A stretch of DNA of 64,000 nucleotides from Colocasia esculenta (GCA_014218235.1 CM024766.1:20247346-20311345), one strand, 5' to 3'. Shown: positions 23,286-35,500, numbered from the stretch's first letter. Notes: generated from the sequence alone by a model not told the origin. Program-made: numbers and translations.

Positions 23286-24289
23286 ATAGCCCACACTATT
23301 AATAAGGATAATATAGTCATATAGTCATTCACTTATCACCTAGGCAAAGCAGTGATGAAGTCATGGTCATTGCGCAATACCGGGGAAAGCCCTTCCCACC
23401 TTAACTAGTAGAACTTGTCTACCTCTAGGATTTCAATCCACTGCCCACGGATTCAGTAGGTCATTTCATATAGTTCAACCATTACCATAGGGGCATTCCA
23501 TGGTGTAGTTCCTTGTAGAAAAACTCTATATTAGCAATGTCTTATTGGCCAATTTATTTCAGGTGCATTAGATGTGTATAATTATGCACTCTACATTTTC
23601 CATGCATTCTATCATACTTTTTCATACATTCATGCTTAATTTATCATATGCCAATGCAATATCACATAGCATGCCTTTATCTGTTCTGAAATTTAACTTT
23701 ACTGTATAACAGAAACCTATCATGGTACTAATTATATCACATCCATTCATGCACATATTCCCATGTTTATTCAAATTCTATATGCATTTTACCATTCAGA
23801 AATTCATAACAGTATGTACAGAAATCTAAAAATCCCAAAATTTTGACAGTAAATCTGTTTCAGCTCATACCATGTACATGCAAAATTTCATAACTTTCTG
23901 AGCTCTGTACATATTTTTCATGAACATTCTCCATAAATATGAACTATTTAACATGATGAAACAGTGATAAAAACCATGCAAAATTTATTTACCAGAATCA
24001 CACATAGTAGATTTACAGTTCCAACTATCAGTAGTACAGTCCCTAACTTCATAACACAATAGGAATCATGTTTGCATCTTTTCGTAATTCTATTGCTAAT
24101 TCAATTCAAATTCAAGGGAAATAACTATGCATATATATGCATATAGTCTATTCAACATTCAAATGTTCTGTCCATAGTATAACAACACTGAAACACACCA
24201 AAACATCACCTGGCCAAAACCTCACACAAGCATGAATCACAGATAAGCAAATAAAATCAATTTTCGAAATTCACAGTACTGATAAAATT

Positions 24290-24495
24290 AACGGCCACAT
24301 ATGTGGAGTTTACATCAAGTTAACGTCCACATATCCTATCGTTAAGAATCAGTAGATGGCGGCACATAGCGCCGTTAACATATAGTTGATGTCCAACAAA
24401 ACATGTCGTTTACATGAAGTAGACGGTGGTCATTGTTGTCATTTACAAAAACTAAACGGCGAGCGAGATGAACGTCAAGTTCATACGTCCAGAAA
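24290..24495. repeat. D3 LTR inverted-repeat block, downstream side
   Basis: It contains the palindrome CCACATATGTGG (24295-24306) and many TTAACG, GTCGTTTAC, AGACGG and GAACGTC copies. The matching block in the other LTR is 55320-55530. Confidence 0.7.
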
Positions 24496-25179
24496 CCACA
24501 ACAACTTCACATAAAATGACAGGACTTCTACCCTTCCCCGCACGTTATTTTTAGGGTTTAAAAATCTGTAAAAATGATAAATCTAAAGACTAATCTATCA
24601 TAAACTGATCCCCCATGTCACTTGCCTCTAATCATCCTTCTGGAGTGACTACAAGAAATCCAAAGAAGCCCGCCTTGGCAGAAAGGCAGTCCCCCTCTCC
24701 GGCTTCAATCGCTTAGAATCTGCTTCAGCGCAGCTCCCCCGCTTGGAGAAGCTCTTGACCTCGATGCTGAACGTTCCTCCTTGGTCCAGAAAGCTTCAAA
24801 TCGCACAAACAAGCTCTGCAAACCCCTTTCTCTCAGCTCTCCTTTCTCTCTTCTCAACTAGTGCAAAAACACTCTCTCTAATGCCAAATCTGGGTCTTAA
24901 AAGGATTCCCACTGATGATCAGTTCATCCCCATATAATTAAATAAATTACATACCTATTTTGGTGATTAACAAAACTTAAATAAAGTATGATCTAACAAG
25001 TTTTTATGAAGCTTAAGCACAGGAAACAAATCAGGCGGGAATTAGCAAATAAGTAAGTATTTCTTCGCATTTGAAAGTACAGAGCATGTAATTTTTCTAA
25101 GCACACATCGACTTCCAATGTGTCATAATGATTTCCATATTTCTATCAATTTTATCTTCACAAGGATTTAATAAGTATC

Positions 25180-25910
25180 ATACCGATTTTGGCTTTATAA
25201 CGATTTCGATCTCACAACGATTCGCTAAGTGAGCATAACGATTTGTCCTCCTAACGATTCAATAAGTTACAACAACAACTTGGTCTCACGTCGATTTGCC
25301 TTCATAACAATTCGATAAGTTCCACATTGATTTGGTCTTCATAACGATTTGATAAGTTACAACAGCAACTTGGTCTCACATCGATTTGTCTTCATAACAA
25401 TTCGATAAGTTACAACAACAACTTGGTCTCACATCGATTTGCCTTCATAACGGTTCGATAAGTTCCACATCGATTTGGTCTTCATAAAGATTCGATAAGT
25501 TACAACAACGACTTGGTCTCACATCGATTTGCCTTTATAACGATTTGATAAGTTCCACATCGATTTGATCTTCATAACGATTCGATAAGTCACAACAATG
25601 ACTTAGTCTGTGTAACAATTCGATAAAGCAAAACAACGATTTGATCACTACATCGACTCGATAAGTGAAACAACGATTTGGTTATAACAACTCATTCATA
25701 ACGACTTGCTCATAACGATTTGCCTATACTCTCATAACGATTTGTCTCTACAATGATTTGGTTATGATTGTATAACGATTTGTGTTCACATCGATTTGTA
25801 TATACATGTGCAACGATTTACATAAACATCGACTCATTCACATAACGATTTCATAAGTCATACTCACAACAATTTCATGAGTTATGACGACTTGATATTT
25901 AAACATATTT
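25180..25910 (+). repeat. CGATT array in E1 5' LTR
   Basis: Composite units of about 90 bases join CATAACGATTCGATAAGTT, ACAACAACGACTTGGTC and TCACATCGATTTGCC; about four are well kept, with more decayed copies on both sides. The array lies upstream of the TATA-like site. Confidence 0.9.
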
Positions 25911-26334
25911 CAAATATTTTGAAAGTCAGAAGTCTTCCCTCACTTTTCTTCGATATCCATGTATTTATTATGACTAAACATTTCACTGCACAATGCATAC
26001 ACAGACATCTTCTATTCCTATGCTTATATTAGAGACATCTTTTTGAAAACAAATTGATATTACTATTTTGATGTATATTCGTTCTGACGTTGACTGACAA
26101 CAAGAGACAGCATAGTTGTCTATCATTTAGCATTTATTGTGTGCAGGTCTCTGACAGCACAACCGTTTACAACGTTGGACAAAATGGAAGATGAAGGATA
26201 TCGAGCAAGATCTTCTCTTTGCATGCGTGGAACGTAAAGAACCGTTGACTGGAAGCTCTACAATACCATGAGTCTAATGTATACTAGAGCATAGAGACAA
26301 CGGACATGTCAACAGCTACTTCCTCCAGAGAAGA

Positions 26335-26342
26335 TATAAATA
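26335..26342 (+). promoter_or_regulatory. E1 TATA-like site (5' LTR)
   Basis: TATAAATA lies 1.4 kb into the LTR and about 430 bases after the CGATT array; the 3' LTR has the same octamer at 37865-37872. Probable core promoter of E1. Confidence 0.65.
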
Positions 26343-26801
26343 CAAGACTCAAGGTTCATGGAAGACAACTTTTGAGCAAGAACTTTTGAGACGATCAACA
26401 TGATAGAAAAGCATTCAAGCCAAGTAGTCTTAGAAGAAGAGCCTCTGTCCATTCCAATCCTCATAGCTCATGCTCTCTGTGTTCTTGTCAAAATCTTTTA
26501 GAGAGCCTTTTTGAGTTTTGAGAGACTTCACTTTTATAGCTCTCTCTCTCAGTCACAGCCTCAGATCTGATACTTGTTGTAAATCAGGTCTAGGGGCATT
26601 TCGCCTTTATTCACATTATTGTGAAGTTCCTCTTCTGGGGTGAAGAGAGGACCTATTGAAACAGGCAATTTTACTCCCTTCGTGTTGAAGGAAGACCTGG
26701 GTTCCAGGGTGTTGTATTCCTCTTCAGGTGAAGAAGAGAAGGCCAGCTGCGGCTGGATGTGTAAGTTCCTTGAGGGGGACTGTACCCTTGGGTAGTGGAA
26801 T

Positions 26802-26859
26802 CCTGAGTTGTTGCTCAGGGACTGGACATAGGACTCCTGTCGAGAGGAGGTCCGAACCA
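26802..26859 (+). promoter_or_regulatory. Conserved double hairpin (E1 5' LTR)
   Basis: Stem 1 is CCTGAG/CTCAGG (26802-26807, 26814-26819). TGGACATAGG (26823-26832) follows. Stem 2 is GGACTCCT/AGGAGGTCC (26831-26838, 26845-26853, one bulge). CCGAACCA is at 26852-26859. The same layout with other stem sequences occurs in D4 and F. Confidence 0.8.
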
Positions 26860-27034
26860 GGATAAAATCCTTGCGTAGTGCGGTTGCTTGTTTGTGATTG
26901 TTGTTTTATTTACTACTAACACTAACAGTCAAACGTAGTGTTTTATGTGAACGTTTTTGTTGACAGGTTTAGATAATCATATTTTAAGAATCCCATTCAC
27001 ACCCCCCCTCTGGGCTTTCTAGCTTGGCAACAAG

Positions 27035-27046
27035 TGGTATAAGAGC
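27035..27046 (+). promoter_or_regulatory. E1 primer-binding site
   Basis: TGGTATAAGAGC, one mismatch from the initiator tRNA-Met complement TGGTATCAGAGC, starts two bases after the LTR. Confidence 0.92.
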
Positions 27047-27093
27047 TTAGTCTCTTCGACAAAGAAGATCCAACGATCTAAAGAGAAAATATA

Positions 27094-28837
27094 ATGGCAG
27101 CTTAGAGTCATTTCAAAGGTCAGTCCGTCAACAGACCACCATTGTTCGATGGTGAAACTACACCTTTTGGAAGTCGAGAATGGAATTCTTTCTTCAAAGG
27201 CTCGATTATCAGATATGGTCAATTATAGAAGAAGGAGATCTTCTAGTTACAAATGAGAAAGACAAATGGACAGAAGATGACAAGACGAAGATCACTCTCA
27301 ACTGCAAGGCTAAGAGCATACTGTGCTGCACTCTTAGTAAGAAGGAGTCCAACAGGATCTCTGCCTGTAAATCCGCAATGGAAATGTGGGAGAAGTTGAG
27401 GATCACTTATGAAGGCACAGATAAGGTAAAAGAGACAAGAATAGATATTTTGGTAGCACAGGACGAGAGGTTCCAGATGCAGTCAGGGGAATCAATAACT
27501 CAAATGTTCAGCAGATTTACAGACATCACAAACGGGTTGGCTGGTCTTGGAAAAAACTATGAAATGGGAGATATGGTCAGAAAGATCTTAAGATCCCTAC
27601 CAGCCTCGTGGACTCCAAAAGTGACAGCAATAGAAGAGGCCAATGACCTAAAGAGAATGTCACTGGAGAAATTCATTGGGTCCCTAATGGCCCATGAGAT
27701 CAACATGGAAAGGATGGGTGAGTCGTCAAGTAGAAAGAAACATACCAACGCTCTCAAGGCCGAAGAAGGTATATCAGAAGAAGATTTAGATAGCCAGGAA
27801 AGCATGAGAAGCAGCGAAGATGAAGAAGCGGCGTTATCCATAAGACTACAACGTATATTAGCCAAGAAAAAGAAATACCAGTCTGGAAGAAGATACTTTA
27901 AAAAGGGAAAGGACTTCAAGAGGCCTGAAGTCAAGGATGTAAAGAAGAGGGAACTAATTTGTTATGAATGCAAGAAGCCCAGACATATCAAGGCTGAGTG
28001 TCCAAAGCTAAAGAAGACTGAAGTCAGAAAGATAGACAATGCTAGAAAATTCAGAAAATATAAGAAGAAATCCATGGCAGCAGCTTGGGACAACAGCAGC
28101 GACTCAGACAGTGAGTCGAGCTCAAGCGAAGAGGAAGAAGAAAAGGCCAACTTGGCCTTCATGGTAAACATTGATGATAAGGTATCCTCTGACTCATCCT
28201 TTTCATCATGCAATGAATCTGAATCTTATAGTTTAGAAGATGATTTTAATGAACTACATAGTAAATACAAAGATGTGTGTAAATTGTTAAAAGTCAGCAA
28301 GAAAAATCATTATTGTTTAGAAAACACCAATTCAGATATAAAATCTGAAAATGAGCAACTAGAAAGGCAAGTTACTGAACTAAAACGAAGAAACGAACTA
28401 TTGGGTGAAGATTTGAAAAATAAAAATGAACAAATAGTAAGACTGGAAAACCAGGAAACAGTAAGTAAATTAAATCAAGAAATTAACACACTAACAGAAG
28501 AAAATGAAAAGTTATCTAGTACGTTAGAAAAATTTACAAATGGAAAATCAACATTAATACTAAAAGGAGCTAGAAGGTCAGGAAAGAAGAAACAATAGTA
28601 CATCTTAAAATATATCTAACACCTACATTTGTAGCCGAACAAGACACTGCATACAAGTCAAACTTTAAATATATACCAACTGAAAAAATAAGTAAAATAT
28701 CTTACTGTAGCCACTGCAACAAATTAGGTCATATTAAAATAACATGTCCAACTAAACATAAAAGATGGACAATTAAGAAGAAAAATAAGGAAACTAACCA
28801 ACAAGGACACAAAAGAACTTGGGTACCTAAAGTTTAA
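27094..28837 (+). pseudogene. gag: E1 gag (UBN2, zinc knuckles, coiled coil)
   Basis: The start is probably ATG 27094, followed by VNRPPLFDG; a TAG at codon 4 and a one-base loss near 27173 break it, after which 472 codons are open (27180-28598). UBN2 capsid-like domain: FFLQRLDYQIW to IGSLMAHEIN. A zinc knuckle CYECKKPRHIKAEC lies at about 27960-28001. Acidic Ser/Glu stretches and a long Glu/Lys/Asn coiled coil follow. After a frame change a second knuckle CSHCNKLGHIKITC (about 28707-28748) and TWVPK complete gag. Two knuckles and a coiled coil fit Sirevirus gag. Confidence 0.9.
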
Positions 28838-28867
28838 TGTTTTCACTATAGGGAAGCCTTCGAGCAT

Positions 28868-29214
28868 CTAAATGGTACCTGGATAGCGGGTGCTCAAGAC
28901 ATATGACAGGGAACAAAAAGTTGTTCTCCCATCTCGAAGCTGAAGAAGGCACAGTAACATATGGAGATAATGGAAAAGGAACAGTCATTGGTACCATAAC
29001 AGTTGGCAGTCAAGGCAGGACTCTTAAAGAGGATGTTCTATGCGTGAAAGGACTCAAGCATAATCTAATCACCATCAACCAACTATGCGACAAAGGCCAT
29101 CAAATCAAGTTTCAAGAATCAGGATGCAGCATTCTAAAAGATGGTAAAACTGTGTTTGAAGCCTGCAGAGAGAAGAATCTCTATGTGCTTCATTTACAAG
29201 AATTGAGGGATTAG
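28868..29214 (+). pseudogene. pol: E1 aspartic protease
   Basis: WYLDSGCSRHMTGN carries the intact DSG site; GTITVG, LKHNLITINQLCDKGH and the KNLYVLHL end are typical of Copia protease. It is open until a TAG at 29212-29214, just before the integrase zinc-binding region. Confidence 0.88.
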
Positions 29215-29940
29215 GATATATGTCTTGCAGCAAACAAAGAGCAATCAACTAAACTTTGGCACCGAAAATTGGGCCATTGTAGCTTGGATGGAATCAGAAA
29301 GCTAATCAAGACAAACTTAGTGGAAGGTCTGCCCAAAGTAAGCAGAAAAATGGAAGGTGTCTATGAACCGTTTGCAAAAGGAAAGCACACTAAATCATCC
29401 TTTAAGTCAAAGACCGTGGTAACAACCTCAAAACCTTTGGAACTACTGCATATGGATCTATTTGGGCCGATGAGGACCACAAGTCTTGGTGGAAAGAACT
29501 TTGGATTCGTCATAGTGGATGACTACTCTAGATTTACTTGGGTATCTTTCTTGGAGCACAAAGATGACACGTTTGACAGCTTTAATAGCTTCAGTAAGAA
29601 AGTTCAGAATGACAAGAAGTACACCATTGCCAGTATTCGTTCAGATCATGGAGGAGAGTTTCAGAACAAGAGATTCGCTAAGTTCTGTGATGATCAAGGG
29701 ATAGAGCACAATTTCTTAGCATCAAGGACCCCACAGCAAAATGGAATAGCTGAGAGAATGAATAGAACCTTATTGGATATGGCTAGAACGATGATGTTAG
29801 AGTATAACATACCAAGGTATTTCTGGGCTGATGCCGTCAACACAGCATGTTAGATAATCAACAGAGTAATGATCAGGCCAATCTTGAAGAAGACTGCATA
29901 CGAGCTCTACAAGTAGAAGAAGCCAAAGATCAGCATATAT
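29215..29940 (+). pseudogene. pol: E1 integrase, C-terminal part lost
   Basis: The zinc-binding segment keeps its histidines (LWHRKLGHCS) but the usual C-x2-C reads YEPF, so both cysteines are gone. The catalytic core is intact: HMDLFGP, IRSDHGGEF and NGIAERMN. A TAG at 29851-29853 and another at 29914-29916 interrupt it. After KKPKIS the protein is replaced by the LINE fragment; the frame resumes at 30361 with VFNKQSLII and HVIFDE, so roughly 50 codons of the C-terminal region are missing. Confidence 0.9.
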
Positions 29941-30360
29941 ATCAGGAGGGGAATCAGGTTTCCGACTCATTGGCTAACTATGCCTGTTCCCAGGAGGCGA
30001 GCAATGTTTTTTCTACCTTCATCTATCTTCTTGCAAGATCCAAGGGTGCGCTCAATGTTGATAAAGCTGGGTTGCTTAGTTTCCGACATCCTTAGTTGGT
30101 GCATTATTATGTTGTGGTGGTTCTTATTGTTGGAGTCGGGTGTACCTTGGGTGTTGTGGCTTCCAATCCAGTTTTGGGTGGGTCTTTTTGTGGTGATTCT
30201 TACTGTTGGAGTCGGGTGTACCATGTAATCTTCTTTTATGGAATAAATTTTTTCCTTTGATGGATCGCCTAGTCGAGTGAGAACATTTCCTCCCTCTGGG
30301 AGGGGGTGCACTCTCCTAGCCGCTGACCCATTAGAGGCGTTGATTTAAAAAAAAAAAAAA
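29935..30360 (+). mobile_element. 5'-truncated LINE fragment with poly-A tail
   Basis: The first bases code for HIYQEGNQVSDSLANYACS, the C-terminal RNase H block of plant L1-type LINEs. An approximately 280-base 3' region follows and ends in 14 A residues (30347-30360). No clear TSD is seen; instead about 50 codons of E1 integrase between the two junctions are absent, suggesting insertion with a target deletion. The 3' region has a near-duplicate GTTGGAGTCGGGTGTACC at 30133-30150 and 30209-30226. Confidence 0.8.
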
Positions 30361-32210
30361 GTATTCAATAAGCAAAGTTTAATAATTGACCAAACTGTAC
30401 ATGTTATTTTTGATGAGACTAACCCTTCCTTGAGAAAGGAAGTAGATAGTGATGTTGATGATGCAGATGAATTATCTAAGAAATTAAAGAACTCATCCAT
30501 CGAGGACAAACAAGATCCACCCTTGGAAGATGTACAACAAAAAGACATATCGCATGATGATCTTCCAAAAGAATGGAGATACAAGAAGGATCACCCATTG
30601 GATAACATTATTGGAGATCCATCGGTTGGGGTAAGAACTAGAGGTAACGTAATCCCATGTGATTATTTGGCCTTTGTATATCAAATAGAGCGTAAGACAG
30701 TCAATGAAGTACTGTCTGATGAATCTTGGATCTTAGCCATGCAAGATGAACTTAATCAGTTCAAGAGAAACCAGGTATGGTCCCTTGTTCCAAGACCATC
30801 AGATCATCCTATGATTGGCACCAAATGGGTGTTCAGGAACAAATTGGATGAAGCTTGTGTGATCACAAGAAACAAGGCCAGACTGGTAGCTCAAGGCTAT
30901 TCCCAAGAGGAAGGCATAGATTTCGATGAAACCTATGCACTAGTGGCTAGACTTGAGGGAATTAGAATTTTACTTGCTTATGCATCTGCATTGGGTTTAA
31001 AAATTTTTCAAATGGATGTTAAATCAGCATTTCTAAATGGTTATATAAAGGAGGAAGTTTATGTAAAACAACCTCTCGGTTTTGAAGATATTAATTTTCC
31101 AAATCTTGTTTTCAAGTTGCATAAAGCATTGTATGGATTAAAGCAAGCACCTAGAGCTTGGTATGAAAGGCTCAGTGATTTTTATTGTATCATGGTTTTA
31201 TCAGGGGTCATGTAGATAGTACTTTATTTGTTAAGTCTAAAATCAAACATGTATTACTTGTACAAATTTATGTACATGATGTAATATTTGGTTCTACTGA
31301 CTATTCTCTTTGCAAGTATTTTGAGAGGCTTATGCAGGGAGAGTTCGAAATGAGCATGATGGGGGAGCTCAACTACTTCCTCGGATTGCAAATCAAGCAA
31401 GGAAATGAAGGAACACATATTTGTCAAGCAAATTACACCAAAGAATTATTGAAGAAATTTGGGTTTAAAAATGCCAAGCCACTGTCAACACCAATGAGCA
31501 CAGCTACAAGGCTAGACAGTGACAAGGATAGTAAGAAGGTAGACCAAAAGCTCTATAGAGGTATGATAGGATCATTACTTTATTTGACAGCAAGTAGATC
31601 TGATATATTGTTTAGTGTATGCATGTGTGCTAGGTATTAGGCAGACCATAGAGAGTCTCATTTAATTAGCGTCAAATGGATTTTTAGATATTTAGCTAGA
31701 ACCCATGATCTAGGATTATGGTATCCAAAATCATGTGAAATCATTGTAGTAGGATACTATGATGCTGACTACGCTGAATGCAAGGTAGATAGAAACAGCA
31801 CCAGTGGATGTTGTCAATTTCTTGCAGGAGGTCTGATCTCGTGGTCCTCAAAGAAACAAAACTCACTAGCACTGTCAATAGATGAAGCGGAGTACGTAGC
31901 TGCTGGAAGCTGTTGCATGCAACTCCAATGGATTATACAACAACTTGAGGATTATGGATTACACATCAAGACAATTCCCTTGCTATGCGACAACACCAGT
32001 GCAATTAATCTCACGAAGAATCAAGTTCAGCACTCAAGGACAAAACATATAGAGGTTAGATATCATTTTATTTGTGATCATGTAGCCAATGGTAGTATAG
32101 ATATTTCCTTTGTTGATACTCAAAATCAGTTAGTAGTTATCTTCATAAAGGCCTTACCTGAAGAGAGATTCACGTCTCTTAAAAGGGAATTAGGCATGTG
32201 TAATTTGTGA
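30361..32210 (+). pseudogene. pol: E1 reverse transcriptase and RNase H
   Basis: The open stretch 30430-31215 holds the linker (DHPLDNIIGDPSVGVRTR), KWVFRNKLDE, NKARLVAQGYSQEEGIDF, MDVKSAFLNGYIKEEVYV and KALYGLKQAPRAWYE. A frameshift lies near 31180. The second stretch carries the active site as IYVHDVIFGS: the usual YVDD has become YVHD, which should abolish catalysis. A TAG at 31638-31640 replaces the usual Gln codon. RNase H follows with LGLWYP, STSGCCQFL, DEAEYVAAGSCC, LLCDNTSAINL, HSRTKHIEVRYHF, ending at 32210. Confidence 0.92.
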
Positions 32211-32553
32211 TAGATTTATCTATATGTAACTGAAATACTAATTATTTCATAATAATAATTATTCTCTCCCCTGAATTTGAGCAAAATCCTTAAAGATTGC
32301 GTGCATCATAAATATCTGTGACGGTTCGTTAATTTAAAAGTATTTATTCATCTCGAACCAGTCTCTTTTCTGTCGTTTTCCACATTTATGGCCCCATCGC
32401 CTCAAAAGTCACTTTATCTTTATCTGATAAAACAAGAAATCTGTGCCATATCGATTCACCTCCCGCTCTCATCTCTTTCAACTTGCCTGAGACAATAAGC
32501 CCTATCGACTTCGACATCGACTCTGTGCGATTTCAAATCTTTCATCTGTTCCC

Positions 32554-35500
32554 GTGAAAACTTTCCTGAGGGCTTTTGCTCCAATCTTCTTCACGATCTT
32601 CCAGAACCCTCTATTGCTCAAAACCATGGTCGTTTCTGGAGTTTCCGACACCGTCGGGGGCTATGGGGCTGCTTTCCTCTCCGCAGAGCAGCAAGAAAGA
32701 TTTACAACTGTGAAGACGAAGATGTGTGGGAACAAGGCAGTTGATATTGCTGATCTGGAGAAGAATGGGATGCACAACATCGTTGCAGCTATGCAGAGAA
32801 TGAAGTGGACCAAGATGGCAACTCTATCAGAGGCAAGTTATTCGAACCTTGTTAAAGCTTTTTATGTTTGCTTAAAGTCAGAAGCAGATGGGTCCTTGAC
32901 CTCTACTACCGAAATTCGTATCACATATGAGCTATTGGAGTCTTTGTTGTTTGGGGTGTCTACCTCCGGTCACAACGGGGTAAACGCCGTCGATGTTCAG
33001 GGTAAGGGTTTATGGATAGTTGGTCCCGAGTACAAGCTCAAGGATAGAAAGATCGACATTAACCAGTTGAATGCTTTCAAGAGAATCCTACACTTTATCG
33101 TGTGTCAGATTTTGGTTCCTAGGAGTGCCACCTTCTCTACCTGAACCAAGGCGGACTCTAACATGATGTTCTAGGCCATCCAGAACTAGAGTATCAACAT
33201 GGCAGAAGTTATTATGGAACGAATGATGTTCGTAACCTCTCAGATTTGGGACAAGAAAAGTAAGCTGAATGTGTCCCTTCTGTATGCCCATTTGATAACC
33301 AAAATTTTCCAGCACTATGGGATTAAGTTGACTAGGGCAGTCTCTGAGAAGATGGGTCAAGCTATTCGAAGCAGGAACTTAAAGAAGAGTGGATTTTCAC
33401 TTGTTGCTGGAGTTTGGACCAAAACTTGAGCAGCAGAGGGTGAGGCCATTATTGGCAAAGCCCTAGAAGTCCAAGAAGAGGTAGCTCAGACAGAGGTAGC
33501 AGTAGCAGAACCAACAATTCCAGTTCAGCAAGAGGATGCCAGGGTAGAAGTTCCAGCAATCCAAGAGTAGCAGGAAATTGACAGGGCCAAAATTCCAGTG
33601 GTTCAGGAAGACCAATCCGAAGCAGCAACAACAGAAGTCAGTGTTGAGGTTCCTGCAGTCAGTGAAAGCAAGATTGAGGACATTCCTCTAGAGCACATTG
33701 AGCCCGTTGGGCAGGTTGAAGAGGTTGTCACCCCCACTTCCTTGGTAGCCTCAATTCTTAGAAGTGTGCTGGATTCCATTCCCAGCACTCAGGGGGAGCA
33801 AGAGCAGATGACTGTAGAAGTCTGTCCAGAGACTGTGGCACCAGGCCACATTGAAGATGTTGTGATGGAAGAAGCTCTTGTTCAGGGAGAGCAAGAAATT
33901 GTGTCTGAGGTTGTGGCAGCAGGCCACAGTGAGGATGTGCATATGGAAGATGTTCCTATTCAGGGGGAGCAATCTATTGAGAAGGAAGCACAGCCTCAGG
34001 GGGAGCACACTGCTAGTGCCCCTATTGAAGATCAGTTTAGAGAAGGTGTTTTAACAAGCCCTTCTGAATCAGAAGAAGAAAATGTAAATATAGAGAATGT
34101 GGAGCCCGTTGCTAGGGCAACTGAAAAAGGAAAAGAAGTGGCTCTGGAGATCCCTCTACTCACTAGGAAGCCACATCAGAGGCTAAGGAAGAAGAAATTG
34201 AAGCTCAATCTGAAGCCTATTGTTGCAAGACTGGATGAGCAAGGAAAAATACTTTGCTCTGTGCAATCTAACATCGCATCAATTTTTATAAGCCAGAGCA
34301 CTACAGCTAAGGAAATGGGCATGATTAGAAATGTCTTTCGTTGGGTAAGAAGTGAGCTCCTCAGCATTAAGGAGTCTATAGCTGTTATTTTCGATATTTT
34401 GAAGGTGCAATCTCCTCCTGCAGCACCTGCCAGCAGCTCAGGGCCATCACGGACAAGTATTGTTGAAGAAGAGGCAGTTCCAGGGCAAGCTGAAGCTGTG
34501 AAGTCTGGGCCATTACGGCCAACAGAGGATATGTCTGGGCCACCCGAGCCAGTTGAATCAGTGGCTGAGCCTGTCAGAGCAGAAGAACAAGTTGTAGTCT
34601 CTGAGCCCCACAGCTCTTCTCCTCTTCCAACTCCAACCCCTCCTTCTCCACCGTCATCCTCCACAGCACCACCAGCCCCTATCACTTTCAAACAACTCAT
34701 TCCAAGAACTATTTCCTCTCCTACACCGTTTCCTTCCCAGTCCTCCTCATCTCCTGCCTCCTCCACTCACATTCCTCCACCTCCTCCTTCTTTTGAGGTT
34801 CCTCAAGCCTCCTCATCAGCTAGATCCTCCTCTTCTGGTCCTTCCTCCTTTGGACCATCTGATGTCTTCTACAACTCATTCCTTCCTTCATCCTCCTACT
34901 CCTCCCTCTTTTATCTCTATTATTTTGGAGAGTGCTCAAATTGATGCCCCCTTCCTTAGGGACATCAAAGATGAATTTGAAGTAGCAATCATCCGTTCGG
35001 TTTTAAAAGTTAGTACTCATGTTCATAGGATAGGCTCTTCTAGCCCTGTCCCTAAGAAAAGCAGACTAACTTCCACTCATTCCATTTCTTCTGAACCTTG
35101 CTATCCACCCCTTTGGTTTTCTCTTATAGTAGATAATAAAAACAAACCACTGTATAGAGAATTCCTTCAGAAAACTACCTTTGCCACTCTCTTTGGTCTT
35201 CCACATCTCAACTTAACAAACCACCTAAATATCATTCTCCCTCTCACTTCTCTATCAAAATCTGAAAAATATAAAATATTTTCCGTGGATGAAGCCAAAT
35301 CAGAAGAGCAATGGGCTCGGGGCCACAAGACCTTCTATAATAAGCTTCTGCATGCCAGGTCAACCAGGTTTCCTCCCCGAGATCACCCCTTGACACTCTC
35401 AGAATGGTTCCAAATTCTTCACAAGGACACCTGGGCTCCATTTGTTCAAAAGGAGATCAAGATGCTTAGGTACTTTAAAATGTTCGATATCTCAATAGTC

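Larger units (their letters stand above)
22415..24912 (-). repeat. D3 3' LTR, first part
   Basis: This part is colinear with 43851-44400 plus 53991-55953. It ends at CCCAC (24908-24912), the TSD of E1. The rest of the LTR follows E1 at 38572-38966. The shared LTR module is at 22795-22839; here the CAGG of the acceptor-like site has become CAAG. Confidence 0.92.
24913..27032 (+). repeat. E1 5' LTR
   Basis: 2120 bases from TGATGATCAG to TTGGCAACA. It contains the CGATTTG array, TATAAATA at 26335-26342, the hairpin region 26802-26859 and CACCCCCCCTCTGGG near the end (about 27000-27014). Confidence 0.95.

Noticed and set aside
25180..25910. CRISPR-like array
   Set aside because: Units are direct, imperfect and contiguous inside an LTR, without uniform spacers; plant genomic context.
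26831..26859. tRNA T-arm-like sequence (AGGTCCGAACCA)
   Set aside because: No acceptor or anticodon arm could be built around it, and the flanking stem differs between families; part of the LTR hairpin instead.
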